A DNA stretch of 64,000 nt. Source: Phreatobacter sp. (GTDB taxonomy: Bacteria; Pseudomonadota; Alphaproteobacteria; Rhizobiales; Phreatobacteraceae). Under the pieces are notes generated by a model. The model made no database searches, was not told where the DNA came from, and worked only from the letters and a program-made list of their open reading frames with translations. Positions 8,600 to 18,993 of this stretch are shown in pieces. The stretch is from assembly GCF_016793595.1 (NCBI RefSeq), contig NZ_JAEULY010000003.1, forward strand, positions 62,001-126,000. The letters run 5' to 3'. Both the position numbers and the translations under genes were made by a program. Positions within the stretch are counted from its first letter, which is position 1. Every line of letters starts with the position of its first letter.

Positions 8600-9658
8600 T
8601 CAGTCCTTCGGTGGTGGCGGCGGATAGGCATGGCGGCCGCCGCGGAAATCGGTGACCTCGCCCTCGCCGACATAGTCGGGCCCGACCGGCACCTTGCCCT
8701 CGCCGCCGGGTATGTCGAGCACGTAGGTCGGCTGCGCGAGGCCGGAGAGCCGGCCGCGCAACTGTTCCATGATCGCGCGCCCCTCGGCGATGGTCAGGCG
8801 GAAATGACCGGTGCCCGGCGCCATGTCGGGATGGTGCAGGTAATAGGGCTTCACCCGGTTCGCGAGGAAGGCGCGCATGAGATCCGCAAGGGTTTCCGCA
8901 TCGGCATTGACGCCCTTCAGCAGCACCGACTGGCTGACGAGGGCGATGCCGGCATCGGCGAGCCGGGCGAGCGCCGCCTCCGCCTCCGGCGTGAACTCGC
9001 GGGCATGGTTGGCGTGCACTGCGACATAGACAGCCTTGCCCGGCGCGCGGATGGCGCGAGCGAAATCCGGCGTGACCCGGCCCGGATCGACCACCGGAAC
9101 GCGGGTGTGCCAACGGATGACTTTCACATGCGGGATCGCGGCCAGCGCTTTCGTCACGGCCCGCGCGCGCCGCGCCGACAGGACGAAGGGGTCGCCGCCG
9201 GTCAGGATCACTTCGAAGATCTGGGGACGCGCGGCGATATAGGCGATGGCGGCGGCCAGTTCCGCATCATCCAGCCCGCCCCTGCCCTGCGGCCCCACCA
9301 TCTCGCGGCGGAAGCAGAACCGGCAATAGACCGGGCAGACATGGACGATCTTGAGCAGAACCCGGTCGGGATAGCGATGGACGATGCCCGTTAGCGGCGA
9401 ATGGGCGTCGTCGCCGATCGGATCGGCGCGCTCCTCGGGGCGGATGTCGAGTTCGCGGATATCGGGCAGGAACTGTGCAGCGAGGGGGTCGTGGGGGCCA
9501 CCCTCGACCATCAATCCCGCCAGAGGCGCCGTCACCGCAATCGCGTAGCGATCGCCGACGGCCGCGGCCTCAGCAGCCTTTCCGGGCGCGACGAGGCCCG
9601 CCGCGACGAGGTCGGCGGCGCTGCGCAAGGTCGCGGATCGGGACGCTCCGGGCTTCAT
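8600..9658 (-). CDS. Lysine-2,3-aminomutase-like radical SAM protein (EpmB/KamA family)
   Basis: A 352-residue radical SAM enzyme. The [4Fe-4S] motif CxxxCxxC is at Cys108, Cys112 and Cys115 (CPVYCRFC), preceded by the typical HRYPDRVLL strand. EVILTGGDP is the SAM-binding GGD motif, and DIPGGEGKVP near the C-terminus holds the lysine that binds PLP. The length is closer to EpmB (which makes beta-lysine for elongation factor P) than to clostridial KamA. Neither efp nor epmA is in this window, so EpmB versus free-lysine aminomutase is undecided. It forms a likely operon with the PhnA-like gene. Confidence 0.88.
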   Translation of the reverse strand: MKPGASRSATLRSAADLVAAGLVAPGKAAEAAAVGDRYAIAVTAPLAGLMVEGGPHDPLAAQFLPDIRELDIRPEERADPIGDDAHSPLTGIVHRYPDRVLLKIVHVCPVYCRFCFRREMVGPQGRGGLDDAELAAAIAYIAARPQIFEVILTGGDPFVLSARRARAVTKALAAIPHVKVIRWHTRVPVVDPGRVTPDFARAIRAPGKAVYVAVHANHAREFTPEAEAALARLADAGIALVSQSVLLKGVNADAETLADLMRAFLANRVKPYYLHHPDMAPGTGHFRLTIAEGRAIMEQLRGRLSGLAQPTYVLDIPGGEGKVPVGPDYVGEGEVTDFRGGRHAYPPPPPKD

Positions 9659-9895
9659 CGCAGCGCGTCTTGGCCGCCGCCGCCGAATAAGGCAAGCTGA
9701 AACGCTCCTCGCCGTTCACCCTCGCCCGAAAGAATGGGGGCTGAAACCCTTGCAGGCCGGCCGCCGGACTTGCCGGCAAAGCGCCTTTGGATTAGGGGGA
9801 TCGCCTCTGCCGTGGCCCCGTCCCGGCGCCAGCGCATCTCACCATACGGTGCTGCCGAACCAGCGCCGCGACGAGACCCGAAGGGGAGGAATTCC

Positions 9896-11509
<1,614 letters not shown>

Positions 11510-11532
11510 GCCGCTCCATCACTGGAGTGACG

Positions 11533-11560
11533 AAACGCCCGGCCATGTGCCGGGCGTTTT
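11533..11560 (+). terminator. Rho-independent terminator after pckA
   Basis: A 10-base stem (AAACGCCCGG pairing with CCGGGCGTTT) with a 7-base loop runs into TTTT, starting 23 bases after the pckA stop. The stem contains the same GCCCGG/CCGGGC core as the dispersed palindromes, so it may be one of them exapted as a terminator. Confidence 0.8.
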
Positions 11561-11643
11561 CGTTTGGGGTGCGCACCCGCCTCTCCCCGGTGAGGAGAGG
11601 TATTCCGCGCTTGCGAGAGATGAAGGCGCTGTTGGACCAGACG

Positions 11644-12489
11644 TCAACCGCGCGGCGCGGCCGCTGCCGCTGCCGGCGGCGTTGCCGCGCCTGTCCGCTG
11701 CTGCGCGGACGGCCGCCGCTCGTTCTGGCGGATCTGCGACCAGGAATTCTGCTGGCTGATCATCGAGCGCAGATAGGCGACGTTCTGCTCGGCCTCGGCC
11801 GGCGGCAGGTCGCGGCGGGCGATTTCCTCGGCCTCCTGGAAGCGGCCCTGAAGGCCGATCACCAGGGCAAGGTTCTGGCGCACGCGCTGGTCGGCCTGCG
11901 GATGGGTCGCCGCCTGCCGCAGCACCTGCTCGGCCTGCGGCAGCTGCCGCGACAGCGCATAGGACAGTCCGAGATTGGCAAGGATCGACGGCTGTCCCGG
12001 CGAGATCTTCAGGGCCTCGTTGTAGAGGCGCTGCGCCTCCTGCGGCTGGCCCATCTGGTCGTAGATGGAAGCCTGCACGTTGATGATACGCCAGTCCGGC
12101 TGGTCCGGCCGATGGGCGCGGCCGAGAACCTCCAGCGCCTGATCGTGGCGGCCGACATCGGCGAGCGCCCGGCCATATTCGCCGAGCAGCGCCATTTCGC
12201 GCGGGTTCTGGATGGCGACGCGCTCCAGCACGGCCACCGCCTGCGTCGACTGGCCGGTCGCCCTGAGGGCGCGGCCGTAGCGCATGGCATTGCCGAGATC
12301 GCCGGGGCTCGACCGATAGCGGGCTCCGAGGCCGTCGAGCTCCGCACGCGCCTGCTGCTCCGTATAGCGCGGCTGGGACACCGAACCGGTGACATCGCCG
12401 CCCCCGCTGCGGGCGTTCATCGTGCAGCCGCCAGCCGCCAGCGCCAGAACGGCGGCAACAGCAAGCGGCAGGAAAGCGGGACGCGTCAT
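11644..12489 (-). CDS. TPR lipoprotein, TadD-like
   Basis: A 281-residue exported lipoprotein. Residues 1-22 are a signal peptide ending in the lipobox LAAGGC. From about residue 45 to 235 there is a run of tetratricopeptide repeats (for example YGRALRATGQSTQAVAVLERV and LGLSYALSRQLPQAEQVLRQA), then an alanine/proline-rich tail. The pattern matches TadD-type proteins that help assemble Flp pili, but no other tad genes are in the window, so it may be a stand-alone outer-membrane TPR lipoprotein. A perfect 12-bp palindrome lies about 46 bases upstream of its start. Confidence 0.85.
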   Translation of the reverse strand: MTRPAFLPLAVAAVLALAAGGCTMNARSGGGDVTGSVSQPRYTEQQARAELDGLGARYRSSPGDLGNAMRYGRALRATGQSTQAVAVLERVAIQNPREMALLGEYGRALADVGRHDQALEVLGRAHRPDQPDWRIINVQASIYDQMGQPQEAQRLYNEALKISPGQPSILANLGLSYALSRQLPQAEQVLRQAATHPQADQRVRQNLALVIGLQGRFQEAEEIARRDLPPAEAEQNVAYLRSMISQQNSWSQIRQNERRPSAQQRTGAATPPAAAAAAPRG

Positions 12490-12534
12490 GGCGAACTCCG
12501 GTGCGGGCGGTTCGAACCCTTCCGGTCATAATCC

Positions 12535-12546
12535 GTTAACGTTAAC
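12535..12546. promoter_or_regulatory. 12-bp perfect palindrome upstream of the TPR lipoprotein gene
   Basis: GTTAACGTTAAC is a perfect, AT-rich palindrome in a GC-rich background, 46-57 bases upstream of the lipoprotein start on the minus strand and just after the amine oxidase stop. It may be an operator or overlap a promoter. It contains two TTAA half sites but with 2-base rather than the 7-base spacing of a CtrA box. Confidence 0.3.
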
Positions 12547-12581
12547 GAGCCGCTAAGATCGGGCCGGGCGCCCGTTGCATC

Positions 12582-13943
12582 TCACCGCCGCCGGCGTGGC
12601 GATGCCGGTGGCGCAACCCAGCGCAGCGCCTGATCGGCGGCGCGTTCGCCCGAGGCCCATGCGCCGCCGACCGTGCCCCACAGCCCCTCGTCGGTCGCCT
12701 CGCCAGCGAACAGGATGCGCTGGCCCACCGGCTCTGCGAGGCGCAGCCGCTGCGGTGTCGCGCCGGGTCCGGCAACCGACCAGGCGCCGCGAATGAACGG
12801 ATCGGTCGTCCACGACGTGATATGGACATCGCCCATCGCCCGGCGCGCATGTGGGCCGAATTCGTTGCCGATGAACTCGGCGGCAAAGGCCTTCATCGCG
12901 GCCGGACCGGCGGCCGCAAGATCACGCGCGAAGCGCCCGCCGATATCGAGATACCACCAGTCCGAGCCGCCGATGCGCGCCAGCGCCTTGGCCGTCGCGG
13001 CGGTGTCGGCCTTCACGACGAAAGCCTGATCGGGTTTGGCATCCATCGGATTGTCCGGCAGGTGGACGATCAGATGCTCGTAGGCGCCGCAGCTCAGTGC
13101 CTGGATCGCATCGAGCTGGCGTCTCGGAATGGCGGGGGCGAAGCGGATCGCGCCCGACGCGAGGACGGCCGTGGAGGCGGTCACGACGGCCGCTCTGCCC
13201 CGGATCGTGCCTGCCGGCGTCTCGACATTCACGCCCCGGCCCGACCAGTCGACCCGCGTCACGGCGGTCGCCAGACGGATCGGCAGGCCCTCCGCCAGTT
13301 TCGCGAGGATCGCGCCATAGCCCTGCCGGCAGAACAGGTCCTGCGTCTCCAGCGCGTTGTAGTAGTCGACGCAGGAGATCTCGCCGATCTCCTTGCCGGA
13401 ATCCCAGGGCCCTTTCAGGAAATCGATGGTGGGCCGCCAGTCGCGCAGGTCGCCGGGCACGACCTCCGACAGCGCGACCTCGCGTCCCGCCTCCCCCGCT
13501 TCGAGGATCGCCCGCTGCGTGCGGGTCAGCGCCGAGGCGAAGGCCTCCCACTCGCCTTCGCGCGGATTGCGGCCCTTGATCACGAGGCGCTGGCGCGCGG
13601 CGTCGTCGTAGAGGCCGAACCCGGCCGCGCGGGCCAGCGGCACGAGCGGATTGTCGGCGGGCGCGTGAACCCAGTGCGCGCCGAGATCCATCGGCATGCC
13701 GAACGTCATCGTATCCGTGACGCAGCGGCCGCCGGGACGGTCTTTCGCCTCCAGAACCACGACCGACCGGCCGGCGGCGGCGACCTTGCGCGCGGCGGCA
13801 ATGCCTGCCGCCCCGGCGCCGATCACCACGACGTCGACCTCCGACGGCCCGGAGCCGGCCCGCTGCGCCCGCACGTCGGCGGCGCCGGCGGCGAGCATGG
13901 ATGCGGCAAGGAGGTTCCGCCGGTTCATCAAGGTTCCGTTCAT
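12582..13943 (-). CDS. FAD-dependent amine oxidase, probable Tat substrate
   Basis: A flavin monoamine oxidase family protein of 453 residues. The N-terminus MNGTLMNRRNLLAAS has a twin-arginine motif followed by a hydrophobic stretch and an AQ-type cleavage site, so periplasmic export as a folded flavoprotein is likely. VVVIGAGAAGIAAARKV then VVLEAKDRPGGRC is the dinucleotide-binding and GG motif; LFAGEATDEGLWGTVGGAWASGERAA is the C-terminal FAD signature. Start ATG 13943 has AAGGA upstream; a longer frame to 14015 lacks a ribosome site. The amine substrate is not evident. Confidence 0.9.
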   Translation of the reverse strand: MNGTLMNRRNLLAASMLAAGAADVRAQRAGSGPSEVDVVVIGAGAAGIAAARKVAAAGRSVVVLEAKDRPGGRCVTDTMTFGMPMDLGAHWVHAPADNPLVPLARAAGFGLYDDAARQRLVIKGRNPREGEWEAFASALTRTQRAILEAGEAGREVALSEVVPGDLRDWRPTIDFLKGPWDSGKEIGEISCVDYYNALETQDLFCRQGYGAILAKLAEGLPIRLATAVTRVDWSGRGVNVETPAGTIRGRAAVVTASTAVLASGAIRFAPAIPRRQLDAIQALSCGAYEHLIVHLPDNPMDAKPDQAFVVKADTAATAKALARIGGSDWWYLDIGGRFARDLAAAGPAAMKAFAAEFIGNEFGPHARRAMGDVHITSWTTDPFIRGAWSVAGPGATPQRLRLAEPVGQRILFAGEATDEGLWGTVGGAWASGERAADQALRWVAPPASPRRRR

Positions 13944-14093
13944 CGTCCTTGGCGATTCCCGACCATGAACGAGGCCTATCACACCCTTATGGCGTCGTCT
14001 CGCGGCGCCGGGCACGCAAACGTGAACCCCTTGTCAACCGGATGCGACAGACACTCGGGGCTCGGAAAAGGGGGTCCCTTGGGGAGGGACATC

Positions 14094-14924
14094 ATGGGAG
14101 ATCGCGTGCTCGAGGCGCTCGGACGACGCCTCGCAGGATTCCTGGACAAGCGCTCGCCCGGCTACGAGCCGACCACGCCGAGCGACCCGAACGCGCTGCG
14201 CTCGGCCCTTCGGCTCGGCGACATCCTGCTGGTCGAGGGCGATACCCGCATCTCCGCGGTCATCAAGTATCTCACCCAGTCGACCTGGTCGCACGCGGCC
14301 ATGTATGTCGGCCCCATCGAGGGCGTCTGCGAACCCGATGGCGAGCCGCACGTCCTGGTCGAAGCCTATCTCGGCGAGGGCGTGATCACCGCGCCGCTGT
14401 CGAAATATCGCGACTTCCACACGCGCATCTGCCGGCCGGTGGGGCTGACGCCCGACGATCAGGCGACGGTCTGCCGCTTCATGATCGAGCGTGTCGGGCT
14501 AGACTACGACCTGAAGAACATCCTCGACATGATGCGCTTCCTGATCCCGATGCCGATCCCGGTACGGTGGCGGCGGCGGATGATCGCCTTCGGCTCGGGC
14601 GACCCGACCCGCGCCATCTGCTCGACGCTGATCGCGCAGGCTTTCGAATCGGTGCGCTATCCGATCCTGCCGAAGATCGAGAAAGTGGCGCAGGAGGGCG
14701 AGGCGCGGGTCCGCGGCCGGGCAGCCCGCGCGGAAGTCCTGCACATCCGCCACCATTCGCTCTACGCGCCGCGCGACTTCGACATATCCCCCTATTTCGC
14801 CATCGTGAAACCCACGATCCTGCGCGGCTTCAACTACAAGAAGCTGCGCTGGAGCGACGCGCTGCCCGACGGCGACCTGTCGGCCGGCCATACCGAAGCA
14901 CCGGAACTCTCGTCTGTGGCCTAA
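14094..14924 (+). CDS. YiiX/YebB-like permuted NlpC/P60 cysteine hydrolase
   Basis: A 276-residue protein with the permuted papain-like (YiiX, PF05708-type) layout: the histidine motif STWSHAAMYVG comes first, near residue 63, and the cysteine motif TRAICSTLIAQAFE later, near residue 180. LRLGDILLVEGDTRISAVIKYLTQ is the family N-terminus. Members are thought to cleave amide or thioester bonds in lipids or peptides; the substrate here is unknown. GGGGAGG precedes the ATG at 14094. It is divergent from the amine oxidase and convergent with the RraA-like gene, 4 bases away. Confidence 0.87.
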   Translation: MGDRVLEALGRRLAGFLDKRSPGYEPTTPSDPNALRSALRLGDILLVEGDTRISAVIKYLTQSTWSHAAMYVGPIEGVCEPDGEPHVLVEAYLGEGVITAPLSKYRDFHTRICRPVGLTPDDQATVCRFMIERVGLDYDLKNILDMMRFLIPMPIPVRWRRRMIAFGSGDPTRAICSTLIAQAFESVRYPILPKIEKVAQEGEARVRGRAARAEVLHIRHHSLYAPRDFDISPYFAIVKPTILRGFNYKKLRWSDALPDGDLSAGHTEAPELSSVA

Positions 14925-14928
14925 AGGG

Positions 14929-15591
14929 TCAGAGCAGCCCGTGCTTCCTGAAGGCGTCGGCGAGGCTCATGCCGGCTTCAAGGTCCTGGCGCATGTGACG
15001 CTCGCCGGTGATCTTGCCGAGAGCCGTCGCCAGAACCGGCAGGGCATGGTCGCGCGGGATCACCACCACCCCATCCACGTCGCCGACGATGATGTCGCCC
15101 GGCGCGATCCGCGTCTCCCCGATGCGGATGACCGTGTCCTTCTCCGTCATCATGCCGCGATATTGCGTGTCGGCCGGCGACAGCGCCCCGGTAAAGACCG
15201 GAAAGCCCATGGCGCGGATGGCGACGACATCGCGGGCCGCGCCGTCGGTGAGGAAGCCGGCGGCGTTGAGGTGGCGCGCGCGGGTCGAGAGCAGTTCGCC
15301 CCACGGGCCGATGGCCGGATTGCCGCCGGTGCCCATCACGCAGACCTCGCCGGCCTTCAGGTCGTCGACCAGTGCGATTTCGAGATCGTAGATATTGTCG
15401 ACCTTGCCCGAGATCGGTGTGTAGGCGCCGGTCCGCGCCGGGCCGAACAGCACGCTGCGGTCATCGACCGGCCGGATCGACGGCGGCAGGATCTGCTTGT
15501 GGAAGCCGTGGGCGTCGAGCGCGTCGGATACCGGCGCGGCGGCGATCAGCGGGCGGGCGCGTTCGATGATCTCGGCAAACGTCTCGGTCAT
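14929..15591 (-). CDS. RraA-like family protein (HMG aldolase type)
   Basis: A 220-residue RraA-fold protein. The central MGTGGNPAIGPWGELLSTRARHLNAAGFLTDGAARDV contains the conserved G-x-L-x(19,20)-R-D region of HMG/CHA aldolases, and GDIIVGDVDGVVVIPRD is the second hallmark. Family members act as 4-hydroxy-4-methyl-2-oxoglutarate or oxaloacetate-cleaving aldolases, and others bind RNase E. With catabolic genes on both sides an aldolase or decarboxylase role is favoured over ribonuclease regulation. That is inference. Confidence 0.88.
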   Translation of the reverse strand: MTETFAEIIERARPLIAAAPVSDALDAHGFHKQILPPSIRPVDDRSVLFGPARTGAYTPISGKVDNIYDLEIALVDDLKAGEVCVMGTGGNPAIGPWGELLSTRARHLNAAGFLTDGAARDVVAIRAMGFPVFTGALSPADTQYRGMMTEKDTVIRIGETRIAPGDIIVGDVDGVVVIPRDHALPVLATALGKITGERHMRQDLEAGMSLADAFRKHGLL

Positions 15592-15725
15592 GGCGGCCCC
15601 TGTCGCGCGGTCTCCTCGCCGCCGGCGCTCTTGTCGGCGCCGGTCGGATACGGGAGCGATACTAGGGCGCGGCGCGGCTCCGGCCAGCCCCGTTGCCGGG
15701 GGCCAGCCCTGACGCCGCCGGGGCG

Positions 15726-16487
15726 TCAGCCCGCCTTCTTGGCAAGAAAGTTCTGCACGCCTTCCGCGAAGGCGGGGCGAACGATGAGCCCGATCTGGGT
15801 CTCGCGCTCGGCATCGAGCTGGGCGGCCAGATCATTGGTCTCGGCCTTGTCGAGCAGCCGCCTGATTTCGAAAAAGGCTTCGGGGGAGCCGCGGCCGAGG
15901 CGCACCGCCAGCGCGCGGGCGGTCGGCAGGCACGCCTCGTCATCGACGCAGGACCAGACGAGGCCCCATTCGGCGGCGCGCTCGGCGGGAAGCTTGTCGC
16001 CGAGGAGAGCGAGGGCGCGGGAACGTGCCCGGCCGATGGCGCGCGGCAGGAACCAGGTGACGCCGAGATCGGGCACCAGGCCGAGCTGCGGCCCGAAGGT
16101 CAGCACGAAGGAGGCCGAACGGGCGGCCACCGCGATGTCGCAGGCGAGCGCGAGGCCGACACCCGCGCCGGCCGCGACGCCGTTGATCGCGGCGATGGTC
16201 GGTTTCGGGAAATTGTCGATGGCGAGGATCAGCGGATTGTAGAGGTCGCGCATGGCGGCATTGACGCCCTCGGCCGTGGGGCTAAGGCCGCCCGCAAGAT
16301 CGGCGCCGGCGCAGAAGCCACGGCCGTTGCCGGTCAGGATCAGCGCCTTGACATCAGGGTCGACGCGCGCGGCGTCGACCGCTTTCAGCGCGCCGCGCAC
16401 GAGATCCTCGTTGAAGGCGTTGAGCCGCTCGGGGCGATCCAGCGTCAGCGTCGCGATGCCCTCGTTGATGTCATAGGTCGTTGCCAT
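15726..16487 (-). CDS. Enoyl-CoA hydratase/isomerase, PaaG-like
   Basis: A crotonase of 253 residues. LTLDRPERLNAFNEDL, RGFCAGADLAGG (oxyanion hole) and AGAGVGLALACDIAVAARSA are in order, and GLVPDLGVTWFLPRAIG is typical of the PaaG ring 1,2-epoxyphenylacetyl-CoA isomerase branch. No other phenylacetate genes are present, so it is named only PaaG-like. It starts 3 bases after the stop of the CoA-transferase/racemase family gene, strongly suggesting one operon for branched or aromatic acyl-CoA breakdown. Confidence 0.88.
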   Translation of the reverse strand: MATTYDINEGIATLTLDRPERLNAFNEDLVRGALKAVDAARVDPDVKALILTGNGRGFCAGADLAGGLSPTAEGVNAAMRDLYNPLILAIDNFPKPTIAAINGVAAGAGVGLALACDIAVAARSASFVLTFGPQLGLVPDLGVTWFLPRAIGRARSRALALLGDKLPAERAAEWGLVWSCVDDEACLPTARALAVRLGRGSPEAFFEIRRLLDKAETNDLAAQLDAERETQIGLIVRPAFAEGVQNFLAKKAG

Positions 16488-16490
16488 GGG

Positions 16491-17636
16491 TCAGGTCCTC
16501 CCGGCGACGAGACCGGAGGCCAGCGCCGCATCGATATCGTTCTGGGTGAAGCCGGCACTGCGCATGATGTCGCCGGTCTCCGCGCCCGCCCCTGCGGAAC
16601 CCGGGGCGAGTTCGGTCGGCGTGTCGGAGAAGCGCGGCGCGGGCTTCGGCATCGGGCCGCGCTCGGTCGCCGCGAAGGTGCCGCGCGCGACATTGTGCGG
16701 ATGGATCGTGGCCTCGACGGGATCGAGGACCGGCGCGAAGCAGACATCGGAATCGTCGAGCAGCGCGCACCATTCATCGCGCGTCTTCGTGCGGAAGGTC
16801 GTGTCGATAGCCGCGCGCAGGTCCGGCCACATCGTTTTGTCCCACTGTTTCACGAAGCGCGGATCGGTGAGGTTCAGGCCCTTCAGCAACGCTGCGTAGA
16901 ACTGCGGTTCCAGCGAACCGATGGCGACATATTTGCCGTCGGCGGTGTCGTAGACGCCGTAGAAGGGCGCCCCGCCGTCGAGCATGTTGGCGGCGCGCTT
17001 CACCTTCCAGACGCCGTCATTGACCATGCCGTAGATCATCGTGCCGAGCACCGCCGCGCCGTCGACCATGGCGGCGTCGACCACCTGCCCCTTGCCCGAC
17101 GACTTCGCGCTGTAGAGCGCGGCAACCATGCCAAGCGCCAGCATCATGCCGCCGCCACCGAAATCGGCGGCAAGGTTGAGCGGCGGCACCGGCGGCCGGT
17201 CGGCGGGGCCGAGCGGCCAAAGCATGCCGGAGAGCGCGAGATAGTTGATGTCGTGACCGGGCGCGGGGGCCCAAGGCCCCTCCTGCCCCCAGCCGGTCAT
17301 CCGCCCGTAGATGAGCTTCGGGTTGGCCTTGAGGCACACGTCGGGGCCGAGCCCGAGGCGTTCCATGACGCCGGGACGGAAACCCTCGATCAGGCCGTCT
17401 GCCTTCGCGAGGATCTTGAGGATCAGGTCGGTGGAGCCGGGCTTCTTGAGGTCGACGGCGATCGACTTGCGGCCGCGGCCGAGCACGTCGCCGGCGATGG
17501 AACTGGCCGGCCCCGCACGGTCGATGCGGATGATCTCGGCGCCGAGATCGGCCAGCATCATGGCGCAGAAGGGCCCCGGGCCGAGACCCTGGAACTCGAC
17601 GATGGTCACGCCCGCGAGCGGTCCGCTTCTGGTCAC
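16491..17636 (-). CDS. CaiB/BaiF family protein, alpha-methylacyl-CoA racemase-like
   Basis: A family III CoA-transferase fold protein of 381 residues, matching the length of alpha-methylacyl-CoA racemases. GVTIVEFQGLGPGPFCAMMLADLGAEIIRI is the N-terminal Rossmann-like part; GHDINYLALSG and AADFGGGGMM hold the His and Asp expected of the racemase base pair. It would interconvert (2R)- and (2S)-methyl-branched acyl-CoAs so they can enter beta-oxidation, with the hydratase downstream as partner. The start is GTG 17636, with GGGAG 8 bases upstream; an upstream in-frame ATG at 17801 would add non-conserved sequence. Confidence 0.9.
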   Translation of the reverse strand: MTRSGPLAGVTIVEFQGLGPGPFCAMMLADLGAEIIRIDRAGPASSIAGDVLGRGRKSIAVDLKKPGSTDLILKILAKADGLIEGFRPGVMERLGLGPDVCLKANPKLIYGRMTGWGQEGPWAPAPGHDINYLALSGMLWPLGPADRPPVPPLNLAADFGGGGMMLALGMVAALYSAKSSGKGQVVDAAMVDGAAVLGTMIYGMVNDGVWKVKRAANMLDGGAPFYGVYDTADGKYVAIGSLEPQFYAALLKGLNLTDPRFVKQWDKTMWPDLRAAIDTTFRTKTRDEWCALLDDSDVCFAPVLDPVEATIHPHNVARGTFAATERGPMPKPAPRFSDTPTELAPGSAGAGAETGDIMRSAGFTQNDIDAALASGLVAGRT

Positions 17637-17865
17637 TCTGCATTCTCCCGGCCGCAGAAAATCGGCCCGTTTCCGTTGGGCCGGAACGCTAAAGGCGGGT
17701 CCTTCCAAGTCAAGGCGAGGCCGGCCCTGCCTTCCGGGGGATGGCGGCATGCCGCGCGGCGGACGGCATTTCTCCGTTGCATTTTGAGCCCGAGCGGCCA
17801 TCTATGCCACGACCAAACGGATCGGCGCGATGACGCATGCGGCATCGAGGCCCAAGGAGACTGTC

Positions 17866-18861
17866 ATGAGCGGCAACGGCAGCGCGAAATTCGGCGCAAC
17901 CTTCGGCGGCAGTTATGGCGCGAGCTATGGCAGCCCCGCGCCGCAGGCGGCTGCCGCGCCCCAGCCGGCCGCCGAGGCCGCCGTCGATTCCGGCGACCTG
18001 ATCAAGGACACCACGACCCGCGACTTCGTGAAGGACGTGCTGGAGGAATCGAAGAAGCAGCCGGTGCTCGTCGATTTCTGGGCGACCTGGTGCGGCCCCT
18101 GCAAGCAGCTGACCCCGGTGCTCGAAAAGGTCGTCCGCGCCTTCAAGGGCAAGGTCAAGCTCGTGAAGATGGACATCGACAAGCATCCCGAGATCGCCGG
18201 CCAGCTCGGCATCCAGTCGATCCCCGCCATCGTCGCTTTCGACAAGGGTCAGGGCATCGACGGCTTCATGGGTGCGCTGCCTGAGGGACAGGTCACCGCC
18301 TTCATCGAGAAACTGGTGGGCGGCAAGGCCGGCCCGGACATGGCCGAGGCGGTGGCGGCCGCCGATGCCGCCTTCGCCGAGGGAGACGTGGCCGGCGCGG
18401 CTGATATCTATGCGCAGGTGCTGGGCGCCGAGCCCGACAACATTGCCGCGCTGGCGGGCCTTGCCCGCTGTGCGGTGGCCACGGGCGACCTCGAACAGGC
18501 CAGGGGCCTCATCCGCGAGGTGCCCGCCAACAAGCAGAACGACCCGGCGGTCGCCGCCGCCCGCGCGGCCCTGGAGCTTGCCGAGAAGACCGCCGACCTC
18601 GGTCCGATCACGGAGCTCGAGGAAAAGGTCGCCGCCAACCCGGCCGACCATCGCGCCCGCTTCGACCTCGCCGTCGCGCTCAACGCCAAGGACAAGCGCG
18701 AGGAGGCGACCGACCACCTCCTTGAGATCTTCAAGCGGGATCGCACCTGGGACGAGGACGGCGCGCGCCGGCAGCTCGTCCAGTTCTTCGAGGCCTGGGG
18801 CCCGATGGACGAGGCGACGCTGGCGGGACGGCGGAAGCTGTCGTCGCTGCTGTTCCGGTAA
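17866..18861 (+). CDS. cnoX: Thioredoxin-TPR co-chaperone CnoX (YbbN)
   Basis: A 331-residue protein: a glycine/alanine-rich leader (1-40), a thioredoxin domain with LVDFWATWCGPCK (Cys76, Cys79), and a TPR C-terminal region from about residue 155. CnoX holds unfolded proteins and hands them to GroEL under oxidative or chlorine stress. Unlike E. coli YbbN, which lacks the first cysteine, the CxxC is intact as in Caulobacter, so a reductase activity is expected. The AAGGAG before ATG 17866 fixes the start over a GTG/ATG at 17830. A GC-rich hairpin follows the stop. Confidence 0.92.
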   Translation: MSGNGSAKFGATFGGSYGASYGSPAPQAAAAPQPAAEAAVDSGDLIKDTTTRDFVKDVLEESKKQPVLVDFWATWCGPCKQLTPVLEKVVRAFKGKVKLVKMDIDKHPEIAGQLGIQSIPAIVAFDKGQGIDGFMGALPEGQVTAFIEKLVGGKAGPDMAEAVAAADAAFAEGDVAGAADIYAQVLGAEPDNIAALAGLARCAVATGDLEQARGLIREVPANKQNDPAVAAARAALELAEKTADLGPITELEEKVAANPADHRARFDLAVALNAKDKREEATDHLLEIFKRDRTWDEDGARRQLVQFFEAWGPMDEATLAGRRKLSSLLFR

Positions 18862-18872
18862 GGGTGCGTCAT

Positions 18873-18905
18873 CCGGGCGCCGCCATGGCGGCGTCCGGGC
18901 TTTAG
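18873..18905 (+). terminator. Possible hairpin terminator after cnoX
   Basis: Twelve-base arms (CCGGGCGCCGCC against GGCGGCGTCCGG, one wobble) form a near-perfect palindrome 12 bases past the cnoX stop. The following run is only TTT, so it may stall or protect the transcript rather than terminate alone. Confidence 0.4.
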
Positions 18906-18993
18906 GCCCGCATTCCGATCTACTGAAAATATTCCTTGACCAGCGTTGCGCTGGATGATAGGGATTTGGGTAGTTTCGGAAGTGTGTCCGGAG

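Noticed and set aside
11577..11606. CTCTCCCC..GGAGAGG hairpin after pckA as a second terminator or repeat.
   Set aside because: No T-tract and only weak similarity to a degenerate element at 25940-26000; not a repeat with clear boundaries.
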